Source: DIGJ01 sp041739345 (GTDB lineage Bacteria > Bacillota > Clostridia > Lachnospirales > Lachnospiraceae). Taken from it: a stretch of 64,000 nucleotides of DNA. Positions within the stretch are counted from its first letter, which is position 1. Each line of letters begins with the position of its first letter. The notes beneath the pieces were generated by a model. The model saw nothing but the letters and a program-made list of their open reading frames with translations, made no database searches and was not told the origin of the DNA. The translations under genes were made by a program, and so were the position numbers. Shown in pieces: positions 17,748 to 25,352 of the stretch. Location of the stretch: assembly GCA_041739345.1 (NCBI GenBank), contig JBGSNZ010000001.1:56060-120059 (forward strand). The letters are read 5' to 3'.

Positions 17748-18461
17748 TTACTTTATCTTACAACCGGAAATAGTTAAATATTGTCCATCACTGACGGTAA
17801 CATATGTATTATTATCAAAATTACCATTTGCAACAATTGAATTTAAATCATGGGTACTATCTGAACTTACCTCATAATAGCCGCTTAGTCCGTCGATACA
17901 CTCTAGTTGATATTCGCCGGCTTTTATATGAACACCTACTTTAAACATGCCTTCGCCGGAAGTATCTAATTCGGTTACATCATCAAAAGGAACAGCGTAA
18001 GCACCACTTAAAGTCAAGTAATTGCCATCGACTAAAACGGCAACCGTATTGTACGTAAAATTTTGATTTGCTACTATGCCGTCGAGATCGCCGTTACTAG
18101 ATTTACCAATTTCCATATAGCCATTTAATGTATTATCGGCGAATACGATATACTCGCCTGCTGGAATATCAGAACCGACCTTATACATTCCACTTTCATA
18201 ATTTGCAACAGGAGTTTCAGTTGGTTCCGGTTCCGGTTCTTTTGTAGGCACAACCGTTGGTTCAAAAGTTGGTTCCGGCGTTGCCGTGGCAGGCGCAACG
18301 GTTGGAGCGTCGGTTAAATCAGATGTTTGATTTGTACTATCAACCTCTTTCGGATCGTCGTCTATAAGGCTACCAATTGCACCCATAATAAACAAGACAA
18401 CAACAACGATTAATATTACTTTTTTCTTACTCTTTTTCTTTGGACTTTCTAAATTACTCAT
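17748..18461 (-). CDS. Membrane-anchored surface protein, probable phage moron
   Basis: The 237-residue protein starts with a lysine-rich cytoplasmic stretch (KKKSKKKV) and one membrane segment (about 15-33). A ~55-residue Pro/Thr/Glu linker (PTFEPTVVPTKEPEPEP) follows, and then two similar ~75-residue domains each starting G-M-Y/F-K-V-G and containing AGEY and a NG/DGQYLTISG-like end. It is probably displayed outside the membrane. It lies between integrase and repressor and points leftward, a typical place for lysogeny-expressed accessory genes. It could block superinfection or modify the host surface. I do not know a precise function. Confidence 0.7.
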   Translation of the reverse strand: MSNLESPKKKSKKKVILIVVVVLFIMGAIGSLIDDDPKEVDSTNQTSDLTDAPTVAPATATPEPTFEPTVVPTKEPEPEPTETPVANYESGMYKVGSDIPAGEYIVFADNTLNGYMEIGKSSNGDLDGIVANQNFTYNTVAVLVDGNYLTLSGAYAVPFDDVTELDTSGEGMFKVGVHIKAGEYQLECIDGLSGYYEVSSDSTHDLNSIVANGNFDNNTYVTVSDGQYLTISGCKIK

Positions 18462-18805
18462 AATTAAATCTCTCCTTTGTAGGTATATTTTGCCATTTCA
18501 TAATAAACCAATATTAGACAAATGACAATGCTTTTTATAGTAAAATTTTCCTCCAATAGATACCACTACCATATTATGAAATACCAAAGTATAATATTTC
18601 CTGCACCCAATCTTGAATTAAGAAAGGCGTGGGCGATTATGATAGGTAAATACATAAATTACAGTAGAAAAGAAGTATATGCATTGTATTACAGAAATAA
18701 AAAAATAATTTACTATAATTTAAACTTCATGGGAACGACACAACTAATTCTAATGCTATAACTAAAAACTAATGATAAGCAGGATTGGGTGTATTTATTT
18801 ACACT
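18462..18805. other. Intergenic region between surface protein and repressor
   Basis: This ~340-base stretch holds the Shine-Dalgarno and promoter region of the minus-strand surface gene at its left end. An open frame on the plus strand (18522-18761) has an unusual composition, no ribosome site at its first ATG, and no recognisable domain, so I do not call it a gene. Confidence 0.4.
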
Positions 18806-19264
18806 CTAAGACACGTCAGTATTCTTTTTAAAATTAACCGGTGGATATAATCTTTCTAATTCCTCCGGCGTTTTGGGACTTTCCTCATATAAGGACTTAA
18901 CACCATTCAAAGGTTCATTCACGAAAGCCTTCTTAAACATATCATATAAAGCACTTCTTACATTCGGATCCAATTCCATAAACCCACGAATTAAGTTAAT
19001 TTCAATATCATGAAGATCATTCGATTTCGCATATTCATCAAGTGAAAAATTAACAGGCTCAACAAACTTTTCACCGGATCCGGTGCGCAACCAATCATGA
19101 TTAACATTGAATGCATTACATATATCATCAACAACACGATCAGTAACACTAATTCGACCAATTTCTATATTACCTAAATTAGAACGACTTATATTGATTT
19201 GGTTTGCAAACTCTTCCTGCGTTAAATCAAGTTCTTTTCTTAATTGCTTTATTCTGTTCTTCAA
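18806..19264 (-). CDS. CI-type phage repressor (XRE family)
   Basis: The N-terminal helix-turn-helix (IKQLRKELDLTQEEFANQIN, then ISRSNLGNIEIG) is a classic HTH_3 domain. The C-terminal ~75 residues are short and lack the Ser-Lys pair of a LexA-like self-cleaving domain, so induction must work differently, for example through an antirepressor. I place the start at TTG 19264 because GGAGGTGAG lies just upstream. The longer frame to 19384 has a hydrophobic leader that runs through the promoter. It would repress the rightward early promoter and keep lysogeny. Confidence 0.88.
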   Translation of the reverse strand: MKNRIKQLRKELDLTQEEFANQINISRSNLGNIEIGRISVTDRVVDDICNAFNVNHDWLRTGSGEKFVEPVNFSLDEYAKSNDLHDIEINLIRGFMELDPNVRSALYDMFKKAFVNEPLNGVKSLYEESPKTPEELERLYPPVNFKKNTDVS

Positions 19265-19288
19265 AACCTCACCTCCTTTATTGAAAAT

Positions 19289-19379
19289 AATATAACACAA
19301 ATCGAAATGTTTGTAAAGCACAAATATTTTAAAAATATTGTCTAAAATGATTGACAAGCACATATTTAGGAGGTAAAAT
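19289..19379. promoter_or_regulatory. Divergent lysogenic and lytic promoters with candidate operators
   Basis: Rightward: TTGACA 19351-19356, 17-nt spacer, TAAAAT 19374-19379. Leftward (minus strand): TTTACA at 19317-19312, 17-nt spacer, TATATT at 19294-19289. AAGCACA recurs at 19316, 19356 and 19387 and a partial dyad ACAAA-N8-TTTGT lies at 19297-19314. These are candidate repressor operators, as the second AAGCACA overlaps the rightward -35. Confidence 0.65.
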
Positions 19380-19445
19380 GTCATTAAAGCACAGGAACGT
19401 TAACAAAAATCCTTCTAACAAACATTGAAAGCGAGGTTAAAAGCA

Positions 19446-19667
19446 ATGAAAAAATTTGAAGTTGGGATAAAGTACATATCAAGAAGTATATGCGACCATG
19501 AATGCATTTTTGAAATTGAGGTTACAAAGAGGACAGAAAAAAGCATTTCATATTTATATGACGGAGAGGCGAGAAGGTCAAAAATCCGAGTTATAGACGA
19601 CGAGGAAACAATAAGACCGGATAACTACAGCATGGCACCAATGTTCAGAGCCGGAAGAACAAAATAA
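19446..19667 (+). CDS. Small early phage protein, unknown function
   Basis: This is the first gene of the rightward early operon, 73 residues if started at ATG 19446, which has GCGAGG about 10 bases upstream. An earlier in-frame ATG (19425) lacks a ribosome site. Predicted mostly beta with alternating charged and hydrophobic residues (KYISRSICDHECIFEIEVTK), possibly a small barrel. I recognise no family. The gene is followed by a GC-rich hairpin (19670-19700). Confidence 0.6.
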   Translation: MKKFEVGIKYISRSICDHECIFEIEVTKRTEKSISYLYDGEARRSKIRVIDDEETIRPDNYSMAPMFRAGRTK

Positions 19668-19744
19668 TACATAGGGCGGCGTAGCTGCCGCCCACCTATG
19701 ACAAACTTATAAGCCGGCAGCAGCCGAGAAAGAGAGGTTACAAT

Positions 19745-20002
19745 ATGGAAAATGTAAATAAGGAATGGGAAAAAGAAGAAAGAACAGTAACGCTAACTAA
19801 TGCAGAGTGGAGCAATTTAACATGTTACATACTTATGAGTACAAACCATAGAACCGGAGAATTAGAGGCATGGAGAAGATTAGCACAGGAAAAAGACGAG
19901 GACGGAAATATAAAGTTTAAAAATGCAGAAAGCAACGCCAATTTTTGGGAAGGAATGATAAATGATTTAGACCGGATCCAAAAGAAGATAGACAAAGCCT
20001 AA
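19745..20002 (+). CDS. Early phage protein, 85 residues, unknown
   Basis: The protein is highly charged and probably helical, with NAEWSNLTCYILMS followed by a long helix (FWEGMINDLDRIQKKIDK). The start ATG follows GAGAGGTTACAAT, the Shine-Dalgarno pattern shared by several early genes here. I recognise no domain. It is flanked on both sides by GC-rich hairpins. Confidence 0.6.
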   Translation: MENVNKEWEKEERTVTLTNAEWSNLTCYILMSTNHRTGELEAWRRLAQEKDEDGNIKFKNAESNANFWEGMINDLDRIQKKIDKA

Positions 20003-20147
20003 CACATCCTTAATATTTGGATTTCCAATAACATAGCACAGGCGGCAGCAGCCGCCGGCTATAATGTCACCTATGGCGGTTCCAAGTCCGCAGGAAGAAG
20101 GCAGAGGATAGCGACAGATAAACAACTACGAAAGCGAGGTCATGACA

Positions 20148-20312
20148 ATGGCAGATACTATTTTTAAGAAAGAAGAGAAACCGGAAATTGATCGTTTTGT
20201 TGATCTTATTAAGCACATGGACGACGGCACACAAAATAAAATACTTATTTTCATGCAGGGCGTTCAATTTGCAGAAAGCGCACACAAAGGGGCGGTTTTA
20301 TGCACCCAATAA
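20148..20312 (+). CDS. Small helical phage protein, 54 residues
   Basis: This short gene starts at ATG 20148 with GCGAGGTC upstream. An ATG two codons earlier is also possible. It encodes a helical protein with DRFVDLIKHMDDGTQNKI and LIFMQGVQFAE. The pattern resembles small helix-turn-helix-associated or antirepressor-like proteins of Firmicute phages, but the match is weak. It lies between two similar small early genes. Confidence 0.5.
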   Translation: MADTIFKKEEKPEIDRFVDLIKHMDDGTQNKILIFMQGVQFAESAHKGAVLCTQ

Positions 20313-20397
20313 GAAAACGACAAAGCGACGTAGTGCCAACAGGTGAAACAGTAGGCGGCGCAAAGCTGCCTACACATAAGAAAGAGAGGTTACAGCT

Positions 20398-20631
20398 ATG
20401 GCAGCAGGAAAGATTACCACAGCAGAGGCAGCAGCAATTATAAACACGTCACCGCAGTTTGTAAGGGTAGCGATGCAACAGGGAATATTACCGATAGGGA
20501 TTGCTTTAAAAATGCCTCATTCAAGTACATGGACTTACAATATATCGCCTAAATTATTGAACGATTATAGCGGTAAGGACATAGAAAAGGAATTAGAACA
20601 ATTGAGGGCAAACGAATGTCTAGTGATTTAG
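20398..20631 (+). CDS. Small helix-turn-helix (excisionase-like) DNA-binding protein
   Basis: This 77-residue protein has a MerR/excisionase-type wing-helix start, ITTAEAAAIINTSPQFVRVA, then GILPIGIALKM. Similar architecture occurs in the 82-residue protein at 59797-60045 of the neighbouring element. Its position in the early operon fits an excisionase or an early regulator. Start ATG follows GAGAGGTTACAGCT, and the end overlaps the next small gene by 16 bases. Confidence 0.65.
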   Translation: MAAGKITTAEAAAIINTSPQFVRVAMQQGILPIGIALKMPHSSTWTYNISPKLLNDYSGKDIEKELEQLRANECLVI

Positions 20632-20792
20632 AAATGGCGTGGGAATATGCATACAGATTTAGCGGAAAGACACCGCCAAACGGCGCACGGTACATAGGAA
20701 TGATAACGAAAGGGGAAAAAGAATACTTATTTTACAAAGATACGAGCAGTAAATATTGGTACGAAAGCAGAAATAAAAGAACAAAAAAATAG
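20616..20792 (+). CDS. Small phage protein, 58 residues, unknown
   Basis: It starts at ATG 20616 inside the end of the preceding gene, in another frame, with TTGAGGG upstream. It encodes a basic protein rich in Tyr and Lys with a beta-like pattern (ARYIGMITKGEKEYLFYKD). No family recognised. A hairpin AGCCGG/CCGGCT (20791-20817) with no strong T run follows the stop. Confidence 0.5.
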   Translation: MSSDLEMAWEYAYRFSGKTPPNGARYIGMITKGEKEYLFYKDTSSKYWYESRNKRTKK

Positions 20793-20982
20793 CCGGATCA
20801 CTTGGAATGAACCGGCTAGTCAAAGCTGCAAATGCAAACTTATTCAATTAAGTAAATTATACCATTTCTTGCATTTGTAGTCAAGTAAAATAACGGCTAT
20901 TTATGCCGTTTAGGACTTGTTCAACCTATTAACTTTAGCAGGTAGGTTACTAAACTATAAAAGTAAGGCGGTGTAATTTATT

Positions 20983-21723
20983 ATGTCGTATTTCAAGACA
21001 ATCATTAAAGCAGGAAAAACGATAGAAGTACATAAAAGTTTTACAAAGCATGAAGGAAAAAAGCCAAAAGGTGACAGAGAGAAACCGACACCGGAAGAGA
21101 TTGAAAAGGTAAACCAAATTAATGCAGAAAGAAACCTTCGAATATTGGTTAATACAAATTTCGAGGAGGGCGATCTATTTACAACCTTAACATACCGGAA
21201 AGAGGACAGGCAGACACCTGCAGAGGCAAAAAAGAGCATCAAGGCATTATTAGATACATTAAGAATTGAGTTTAAGAAGTGTGGCGAGGAATTAAAGTAT
21301 ATAAACGTCACAGAGTTTAAAAACAAAGCCATACATCACCATTTAATAATAAATGATATCAAAGGAATGAACGTGGCGAAATTGATTAGAAAGCTATGGA
21401 AATTCGGTAGACCGGACTTTAAATTATTAGACGATACCGGACAGTATAAGGATCTTGCGTCTTATCTGATAAAGGAAACATCAAAGACCTTTAAGGAAAA
21501 CGACGGAGGACACATGCAGCGTTACAGTTGCAGCCGTAACTTAATAAGACCGGTGCCAAGAACGGAGATCATAAAAAAGGCTAACCGTTGGGCGGCAGAT
21601 CCAAAACCGGTTAAAGGATATTACATAGACAGAGATACCGTATACAACGGCGTTAATCCATTTACCGGTAGAGAGTTCCAAAGATACACCATGATCCGAA
21701 TTGATAACGACACCGGCAGTTAA
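20983..21723 (+). CDS. HUH-type Rep protein (rolling-circle-like replication initiator)
   Basis: This 246-residue protein has the marks of an HUH endonuclease: a first strand LFTTLTYRK, the metal-binding histidines in IHHHLIIND (about residues 110-118), and a tyrosine motif YKDLASYLIKETSK (about 155-168) with the Tyr and Lys in the expected Y-x-x-K arrangement. It resembles the ORF2/G2P replication-associated family seen in phages and small plasmids. Such enzymes nick one strand and stay linked to the 5' end. It would start phage DNA replication. The gene follows a ~190-base gap and precedes a perfect DnaA box. Confidence 0.75.
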   Translation: MSYFKTIIKAGKTIEVHKSFTKHEGKKPKGDREKPTPEEIEKVNQINAERNLRILVNTNFEEGDLFTTLTYRKEDRQTPAEAKKSIKALLDTLRIEFKKCGEELKYINVTEFKNKAIHHHLIINDIKGMNVAKLIRKLWKFGRPDFKLLDDTGQYKDLASYLIKETSKTFKENDGGHMQRYSCSRNLIRPVPRTEIIKKANRWAADPKPVKGYYIDRDTVYNGVNPFTGREFQRYTMIRIDNDTGS

Positions 21724-21734
21724 TGTTGATAAAT

Positions 21735-21743
21735 TGTGGATAA
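21735..21743 (-). promoter_or_regulatory. Perfect DnaA box beside the Rep gene
   Basis: The sequence TGTGGATAA is the complement of the consensus TTATCCACA. It lies 12 bases after the Rep stop codon in an otherwise AT-rich gap. A single box is weak evidence for an origin. Confidence 0.4.
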
Positions 21744-21813
21744 CTCATAAGAAAAAACATGAGGCGGTTAATAAATACTAGTCGAAAGAGTGATTTTTAA
21801 GGTGGTGGAAAGA

Positions 21814-22242
21814 TTGAAGGTAAGTATTTATATTAAAAGCCATTTTAGGGGCAATCCAAAAGGAGCAGGAGAGGCAGCAGCCGTTATAGAATTTATAAGC
21901 GGATCCGGAAAAATTCACAGCCGGCAACGCACATTCAAGGTTGACAATGATACAAAAAACGCTTTATTTTTAAAAATCTGTATTCGATCGCTTAGATCAT
22001 TATTGAAACCATGCGAGGCGGTTATATATACCGATTGCGAATATATAAAAAACACATTCTTAATGGGATGGTTAGAGAAATGGCAGCAGGACGGTTGGAA
22101 ACGAGCAACCGGAAAGCCACCGGCAAACGTTGAGGAATGGAAACAATTATACATGCTGACACAGATCCACAAGGTACAATTTGAGCCATACGGCAGCAAG
22201 TACGATGCGGATTTAGATAATTTACTAAAGGAGAGTGATTAA
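21814..22242 (+). CDS. RNase H-fold protein with degenerate first catalytic site
   Basis: The 142-residue protein aligns well with RNase HI: first strand VSIYIKSHFRGNPKGAGEAA against the usual T-D-G-x-x-x-G-N-P start, helix region AVIYTDCEYIKNTF with the second-strand Asp, and WLEKWQQDGWKRATGKPPAN, the basic handle of RNase HI. The first catalytic Asp is replaced by Lys (IYIKS), so strand cleavage may be lost or weak. I chose TTG 21814 because the fold begins there and AGGTGGTGG precedes it. GTG 21790 would add eight residues. It may bind RNA-DNA hybrids during phage replication. Confidence 0.7.
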   Translation: MKVSIYIKSHFRGNPKGAGEAAAVIEFISGSGKIHSRQRTFKVDNDTKNALFLKICIRSLRSLLKPCEAVIYTDCEYIKNTFLMGWLEKWQQDGWKRATGKPPANVEEWKQLYMLTQIHKVQFEPYGSKYDADLDNLLKESD

Positions 22243-22972
22243 TATTAAGTACATGGGATCGAAAGCCAAGATAGTAAAGGACATAGTACCAATTATTCAA
22301 AGCTACATAGACAAAAACAACATTACAACATATTTTGAGCCATTCGCAGGCGGCTGCAATGTGATTGATAAGGTAAAAGCAGATCGCAGGATAGCATCAG
22401 ACAAAAACGAGTATTTAATAGCATTGTTCGAGCACATTCAGAACGGCGGCGAATTACCGGAAAGCGTACCAAGAGAAGAATACAACAAGGTCAGATCTAA
22501 TATGTCGGAGTTTCCGGAGTGGTACGTCGGGGCGGTTGGTTTTCTTGCCTCATACAATGGGCGGTTTTTCGATGGCGGTTACGCAGGAATAGGACACGAA
22601 AAAAACAGAATAAGGGATTATTACCAAGAAAGCAAAAACAATCTAATTAAGCAGATGCAGGCAGGAGGCATACACGGTATTGAATTTAGAACCGGCAGTT
22701 ACGAAAAATACATTCCGTTTGGCTGCCTTATCTATTGCGATCCTCCATACATGGGTACAAAAGAGTACGGAAACGCAAGACAATTCGACTATATAAGATA
22801 TTGGCAGATCATGGAGAAATGGAGCCAAAACAATATAGTAATTGTTTCAGAGTTAGAGGCACCGGAACAATTTATTCATATTTGGGAAAAAGAAGTTGAT
22901 CGCAGCATGAAAGCAAAAGAACATTTTAGAGCCACAGAAAAATTATTTATTTTGGGAGGTAAAACAGCATGA
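22235..22972 (+). CDS. DNA adenine-N6 methyltransferase (Dam/DpnM type)
   Basis: This 245-residue enzyme has the SAM-binding motif YFEPFAGGCNV (about 33-43) and catalytic CDPPYMG (about 165-171), in the order of the D12-class (alpha) adenine methylases that usually act on GATC. The start GTG follows AAAGGAGA and overlaps the preceding gene by 8 bases. No restriction enzyme gene is adjacent, so it is a solitary phage methylase, likely protecting phage DNA or timing replication. The next gene overlaps by 4 bases. Confidence 0.9.
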   Translation: MINIKYMGSKAKIVKDIVPIIQSYIDKNNITTYFEPFAGGCNVIDKVKADRRIASDKNEYLIALFEHIQNGGELPESVPREEYNKVRSNMSEFPEWYVGAVGFLASYNGRFFDGGYAGIGHEKNRIRDYYQESKNNLIKQMQAGGIHGIEFRTGSYEKYIPFGCLIYCDPPYMGTKEYGNARQFDYIRYWQIMEKWSQNNIVIVSELEAPEQFIHIWEKEVDRSMKAKEHFRATEKLFILGGKTA

Positions 22973-23463
22973 ACAATTTGATTAAGAGAGGTGAAATATA
23001 TTATATTCGTGATACAAGACAGGGAATAGGCAGTGAGCAAAGGGCAGACCGTCCGGCGGTCGTGGTATCAAACAACAAGAATAACGAGCATAGCGGAGTT
23101 TTTGAAGTGGTTTATATGACTACACAGCCTAAGACGGATCTACCAACACATTTTAATATTACATCATCGTTAAAACCATCAACCGTATTATGCGAGCAGA
23201 TAAACAGCGTTTACATGGAACGAATAGGCGAATGGATCGGAACGCTGACACCGGACGAAATGAAACAATTAGATTATTGTATTTCGGTTTCAGTGGGGAT
23301 TGTAGATAAAAACGGAATTATGGAACCGCTAGACGATGAATTAATAGCAACCAAAGATAAAGAGGTACAAAAGTATAAGGAAGAGGCAGTAGCAGCCGAG
23401 AAGAAAGCAGCAGCCTATAAAGAAATGTATGATTTTCTATTAGCAAAGAGAATGGAGGCATAA
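22969..23463 (+). CDS. MazF/PemK-family endoribonuclease-like protein
   Basis: The first ~115 residues match the MazF/PemK fold: GEIYYIRDTRQGIGSEQ, the RPAVVVSNNK strand, a T-T-Q segment after strand 3, and the CEQINSVYMERIGEWIGTL motif. MazF toxins cut mRNA at short sites. A ~45-residue helical tail (KDKEVQKYKEEAVAAEKKAA) is added, probably a coiled coil. No MazE-like antitoxin gene is adjacent, so it may be a tamed or solitary phage version. ATGA overlap with dam and a 1-base overlap with the next gene suggest one operon. Confidence 0.8.
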   Translation: MNNLIKRGEIYYIRDTRQGIGSEQRADRPAVVVSNNKNNEHSGVFEVVYMTTQPKTDLPTHFNITSSLKPSTVLCEQINSVYMERIGEWIGTLTPDEMKQLDYCISVSVGIVDKNGIMEPLDDELIATKDKEVQKYKEEAVAAEKKAAAYKEMYDFLLAKRMEA

Positions 23464-24563
23464 TGGAAGATGAATACACACCGAAACGCCACGTATATAA
23501 AATGGATTTTAACGAAGTAAGACAAATGCAGGCTATACCGTATGAAATTAAAATTCAGAAGTCTAAAAACAGGCTGGACGAATTTATTAGTCATTACGGA
23601 GAGGGGGGGGTTGCATTGTGTTTTTCGGGAGGACTAGATAGCACTTTCGGACTTTCATTTATACGAAAATATTACAAAAACGTCAAAGCTATATCAGTTG
23701 CAGGCATAGAGTGCAAGGAAAATATAGATATTATAAGAAAAACAGACAACGTACAAGTAGCTAAACTACAGTACACGCAAGATGAAATCATTAAATGTTA
23801 TGGAGTACCGGTTGTTAGCAAAAAAGCGGCAAAGGCTTTAAGAAGATTACAAAATCCTACTGAAAAAAACAAGAGATCAAGAAATTTGGCACTCACAGGA
23901 ATAACGTCAGCAGGAAATACGGCTAATTCATACAAACTAGCAAAAAAGTGGCGATTTTTAATAGATGCACCTTTTAAGATAAGCGAAAAATGTTGTTACT
24001 ACATGAAAGAAACGGTTTTAGAACGAAGTACAAAAAAACAAGGACTATCAGCCATTGTAGTAACGCTTGCAGAGGAAAGCAAGGAAAGAATGGCAGGATA
24101 TTGCCGTAGAGGAACATGTAACACTTTCGGCGAGTTAGGATATTCAACACCTTTCGCATTTTGGACTAGACAAGACGTTTTAAGGTACATAGTAGAAAAT
24201 AACATAGAAATAAGTAAAGCATACGGAGAAATACAAATAGACGAGAACGGACAATATTATACAACAAAAGCACAAAGAACAGGTTGTCCGATATGTATGT
24301 TTGGAATGGATAAAGATGGAACACCGAACAGATTTCAAATAATGTACTATGACGATTTCAGAAATTGGAAAAGAGCAATGTTTGAGTTTGATTACATGAA
24401 CGTGTTTGATTATTTTATTAAAAACGGATTTGTTAAATATCAATATTTTCCACAGGAAATATTAGAAAGGATAGAAAACGGAACCATTGACAAAGGAATA
24501 CTCATAGAAAATTTAAAAGAGAAAGGAAGAAATGAACCGATTATATTCACCACGGAACAATAA
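23463..24563 (+). CDS. PP-loop PAPS reductase/ATP-pyrophosphatase-like protein
   Basis: The 366-residue protein has the PP-loop FSGGLDST (about residues 53-60), expected to bind ATP and transfer AMP to a substrate, and several Cys (CCYYMK, RGTCNTFGE, TGCPICMFGM) that may hold an iron-sulfur or zinc site. Members of this family in phages are often called phosphoadenosine phosphosulfate reductases, but the real reaction is not known and may be nucleotide or DNA thio-modification. A run of eight G (23603-23610) lies just upstream of the PP-loop codons. It overlaps the previous gene by one base and the next by 32. Confidence 0.75.
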   Translation: MEDEYTPKRHVYKMDFNEVRQMQAIPYEIKIQKSKNRLDEFISHYGEGGVALCFSGGLDSTFGLSFIRKYYKNVKAISVAGIECKENIDIIRKTDNVQVAKLQYTQDEIIKCYGVPVVSKKAAKALRRLQNPTEKNKRSRNLALTGITSAGNTANSYKLAKKWRFLIDAPFKISEKCCYYMKETVLERSTKKQGLSAIVVTLAEESKERMAGYCRRGTCNTFGELGYSTPFAFWTRQDVLRYIVENNIEISKAYGEIQIDENGQYYTTKAQRTGCPICMFGMDKDGTPNRFQIMYYDDFRNWKRAMFEFDYMNVFDYFIKNGFVKYQYFPQEILERIENGTIDKGILIENLKEKGRNEPIIFTTEQ

Positions 24564-24744
24564 GAGATTACACATAATTAGACCGGAAATAGAAATTGAG
24601 TACAAGCACAGATTTGCGAGGCTATGGATCATGCTGAATTATTGGAAATTCATTAAATTAGGACGATGCCAAATATTAACCGATACAACATACTATTTAG
24701 CGTTTCCGAGGATCTACAAGAAGGAGCAAAAGCAGAATGAGTAA
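24532..24744 (+). CDS. Small basic phage protein, 70 residues
   Basis: The gene starts at ATG 24532 with AAAGGAAG upstream, inside the end of the PP-loop gene, and overlaps the next gene by 8 bases. It encodes a basic protein with an aromatic-rich centre (FARLWIMLNYWKFIKLGR). No domain recognised. The double overlap and ribosome site support translation. Confidence 0.5.
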   Translation: MNRLYSPRNNKRLHIIRPEIEIEYKHRFARLWIMLNYWKFIKLGRCQILTDTTYYLAFPRIYKKEQKQNE

Positions 24745-25027
24745 AGGAATAGTTACAGACTACGACGGAATATGCTTTTTTTGCGGAAAAACAGCAGAAT
24801 GCGAGCATCATTTATTATTTGGTAAAGGCATTAGACCACTAGCCGAAGAGGATGGTTTAAAGGTGCCAAGCTGCCATAGATGCCACAACCTAGGAATGAC
24901 AATAGAAAAGGTACATGATAATCCAATGGCTGAAAAGTTATCAAAAATGTTAGGACAGGCAATATATGAAAAGAAAATAGGCACTAGAGAAGATTTTAGA
25001 AAAAGATACGGAAAATCATATTTATAG
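24737..25027 (+). CDS. Zinc-binding HNH-like protein
   Basis: This 96-residue protein has CFFCGKTAECEHHLLFGKG and then CHRCHNLG, a Cys4/His arrangement like the treble clef of HNH nucleases and NinX/NUMOD-type phage recombination proteins. The C-terminal half (MAEKLSKMLGQAIYEKKIG) resembles the tail of phage HNH-like proteins with an R-x-x-F-x-x-R-Y-G end. It may cut or bind DNA in replication or recombination. Confidence 0.65.
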   Translation: MSKGIVTDYDGICFFCGKTAECEHHLLFGKGIRPLAEEDGLKVPSCHRCHNLGMTIEKVHDNPMAEKLSKMLGQAIYEKKIGTREDFRKRYGKSYL

Positions 25028-25043
25028 TTTGGAGGCGGCTTAA

Positions 25044-25352
25044 ATGAGTTTGACAGAATTAGTGGTTGCGATGCGGCAGCAGGCGGTAAGGCTAAGAAGA
25101 GAAGAAAGCGAGTTACTTAATGACATTGCAGCAATAACAGATATAGAAACAGCAGAGGCAGCAAGCGACCTATACGACAGTAAAAAGCATGCATACGGTT
25201 TCGAGGGTTATTTATATCAACTACACAAATTAAAGACCGTATTACTTGCAGGAGTACCGACAAACCATGCATTAGAATGTGTAGATAGTTGTTTAGATGC
25301 AGAAACGATAATAAGGTATTACAGATCAGCGCAAGCAGGAGGCAGACAATGA
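25044..25352 (+). CDS. Early phage protein, 102 residues, unknown
   Basis: It is a predicted all-helical, acidic to neutral protein beginning SLTELVVAMRQQAVRLRREE, with ATG after GGAGGC. The stop overlaps the SSB start (ATGA), so the two are translationally coupled and it may serve in replication. No domain recognised. Confidence 0.55.
   Translation: MSLTELVVAMRQQAVRLRREESELLNDIAAITDIETAEAASDLYDSKKHAYGFEGYLYQLHKLKTVLLAGVPTNHALECVDSCLDAETIIRYYRSAQAGGRQ

Noticed and set aside
18522..18761. Plus-strand open frame of 79 codons between surface protein and repressor
   Set aside because: No ribosome site at its first ATG, no domain, and it is opposite in direction to both neighbours.
22235..22972. 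Restriction-modification system
   Set aside because: Only the methylase is present. Neighbours do not look like restriction enzymes, so I call it a solitary methylase.
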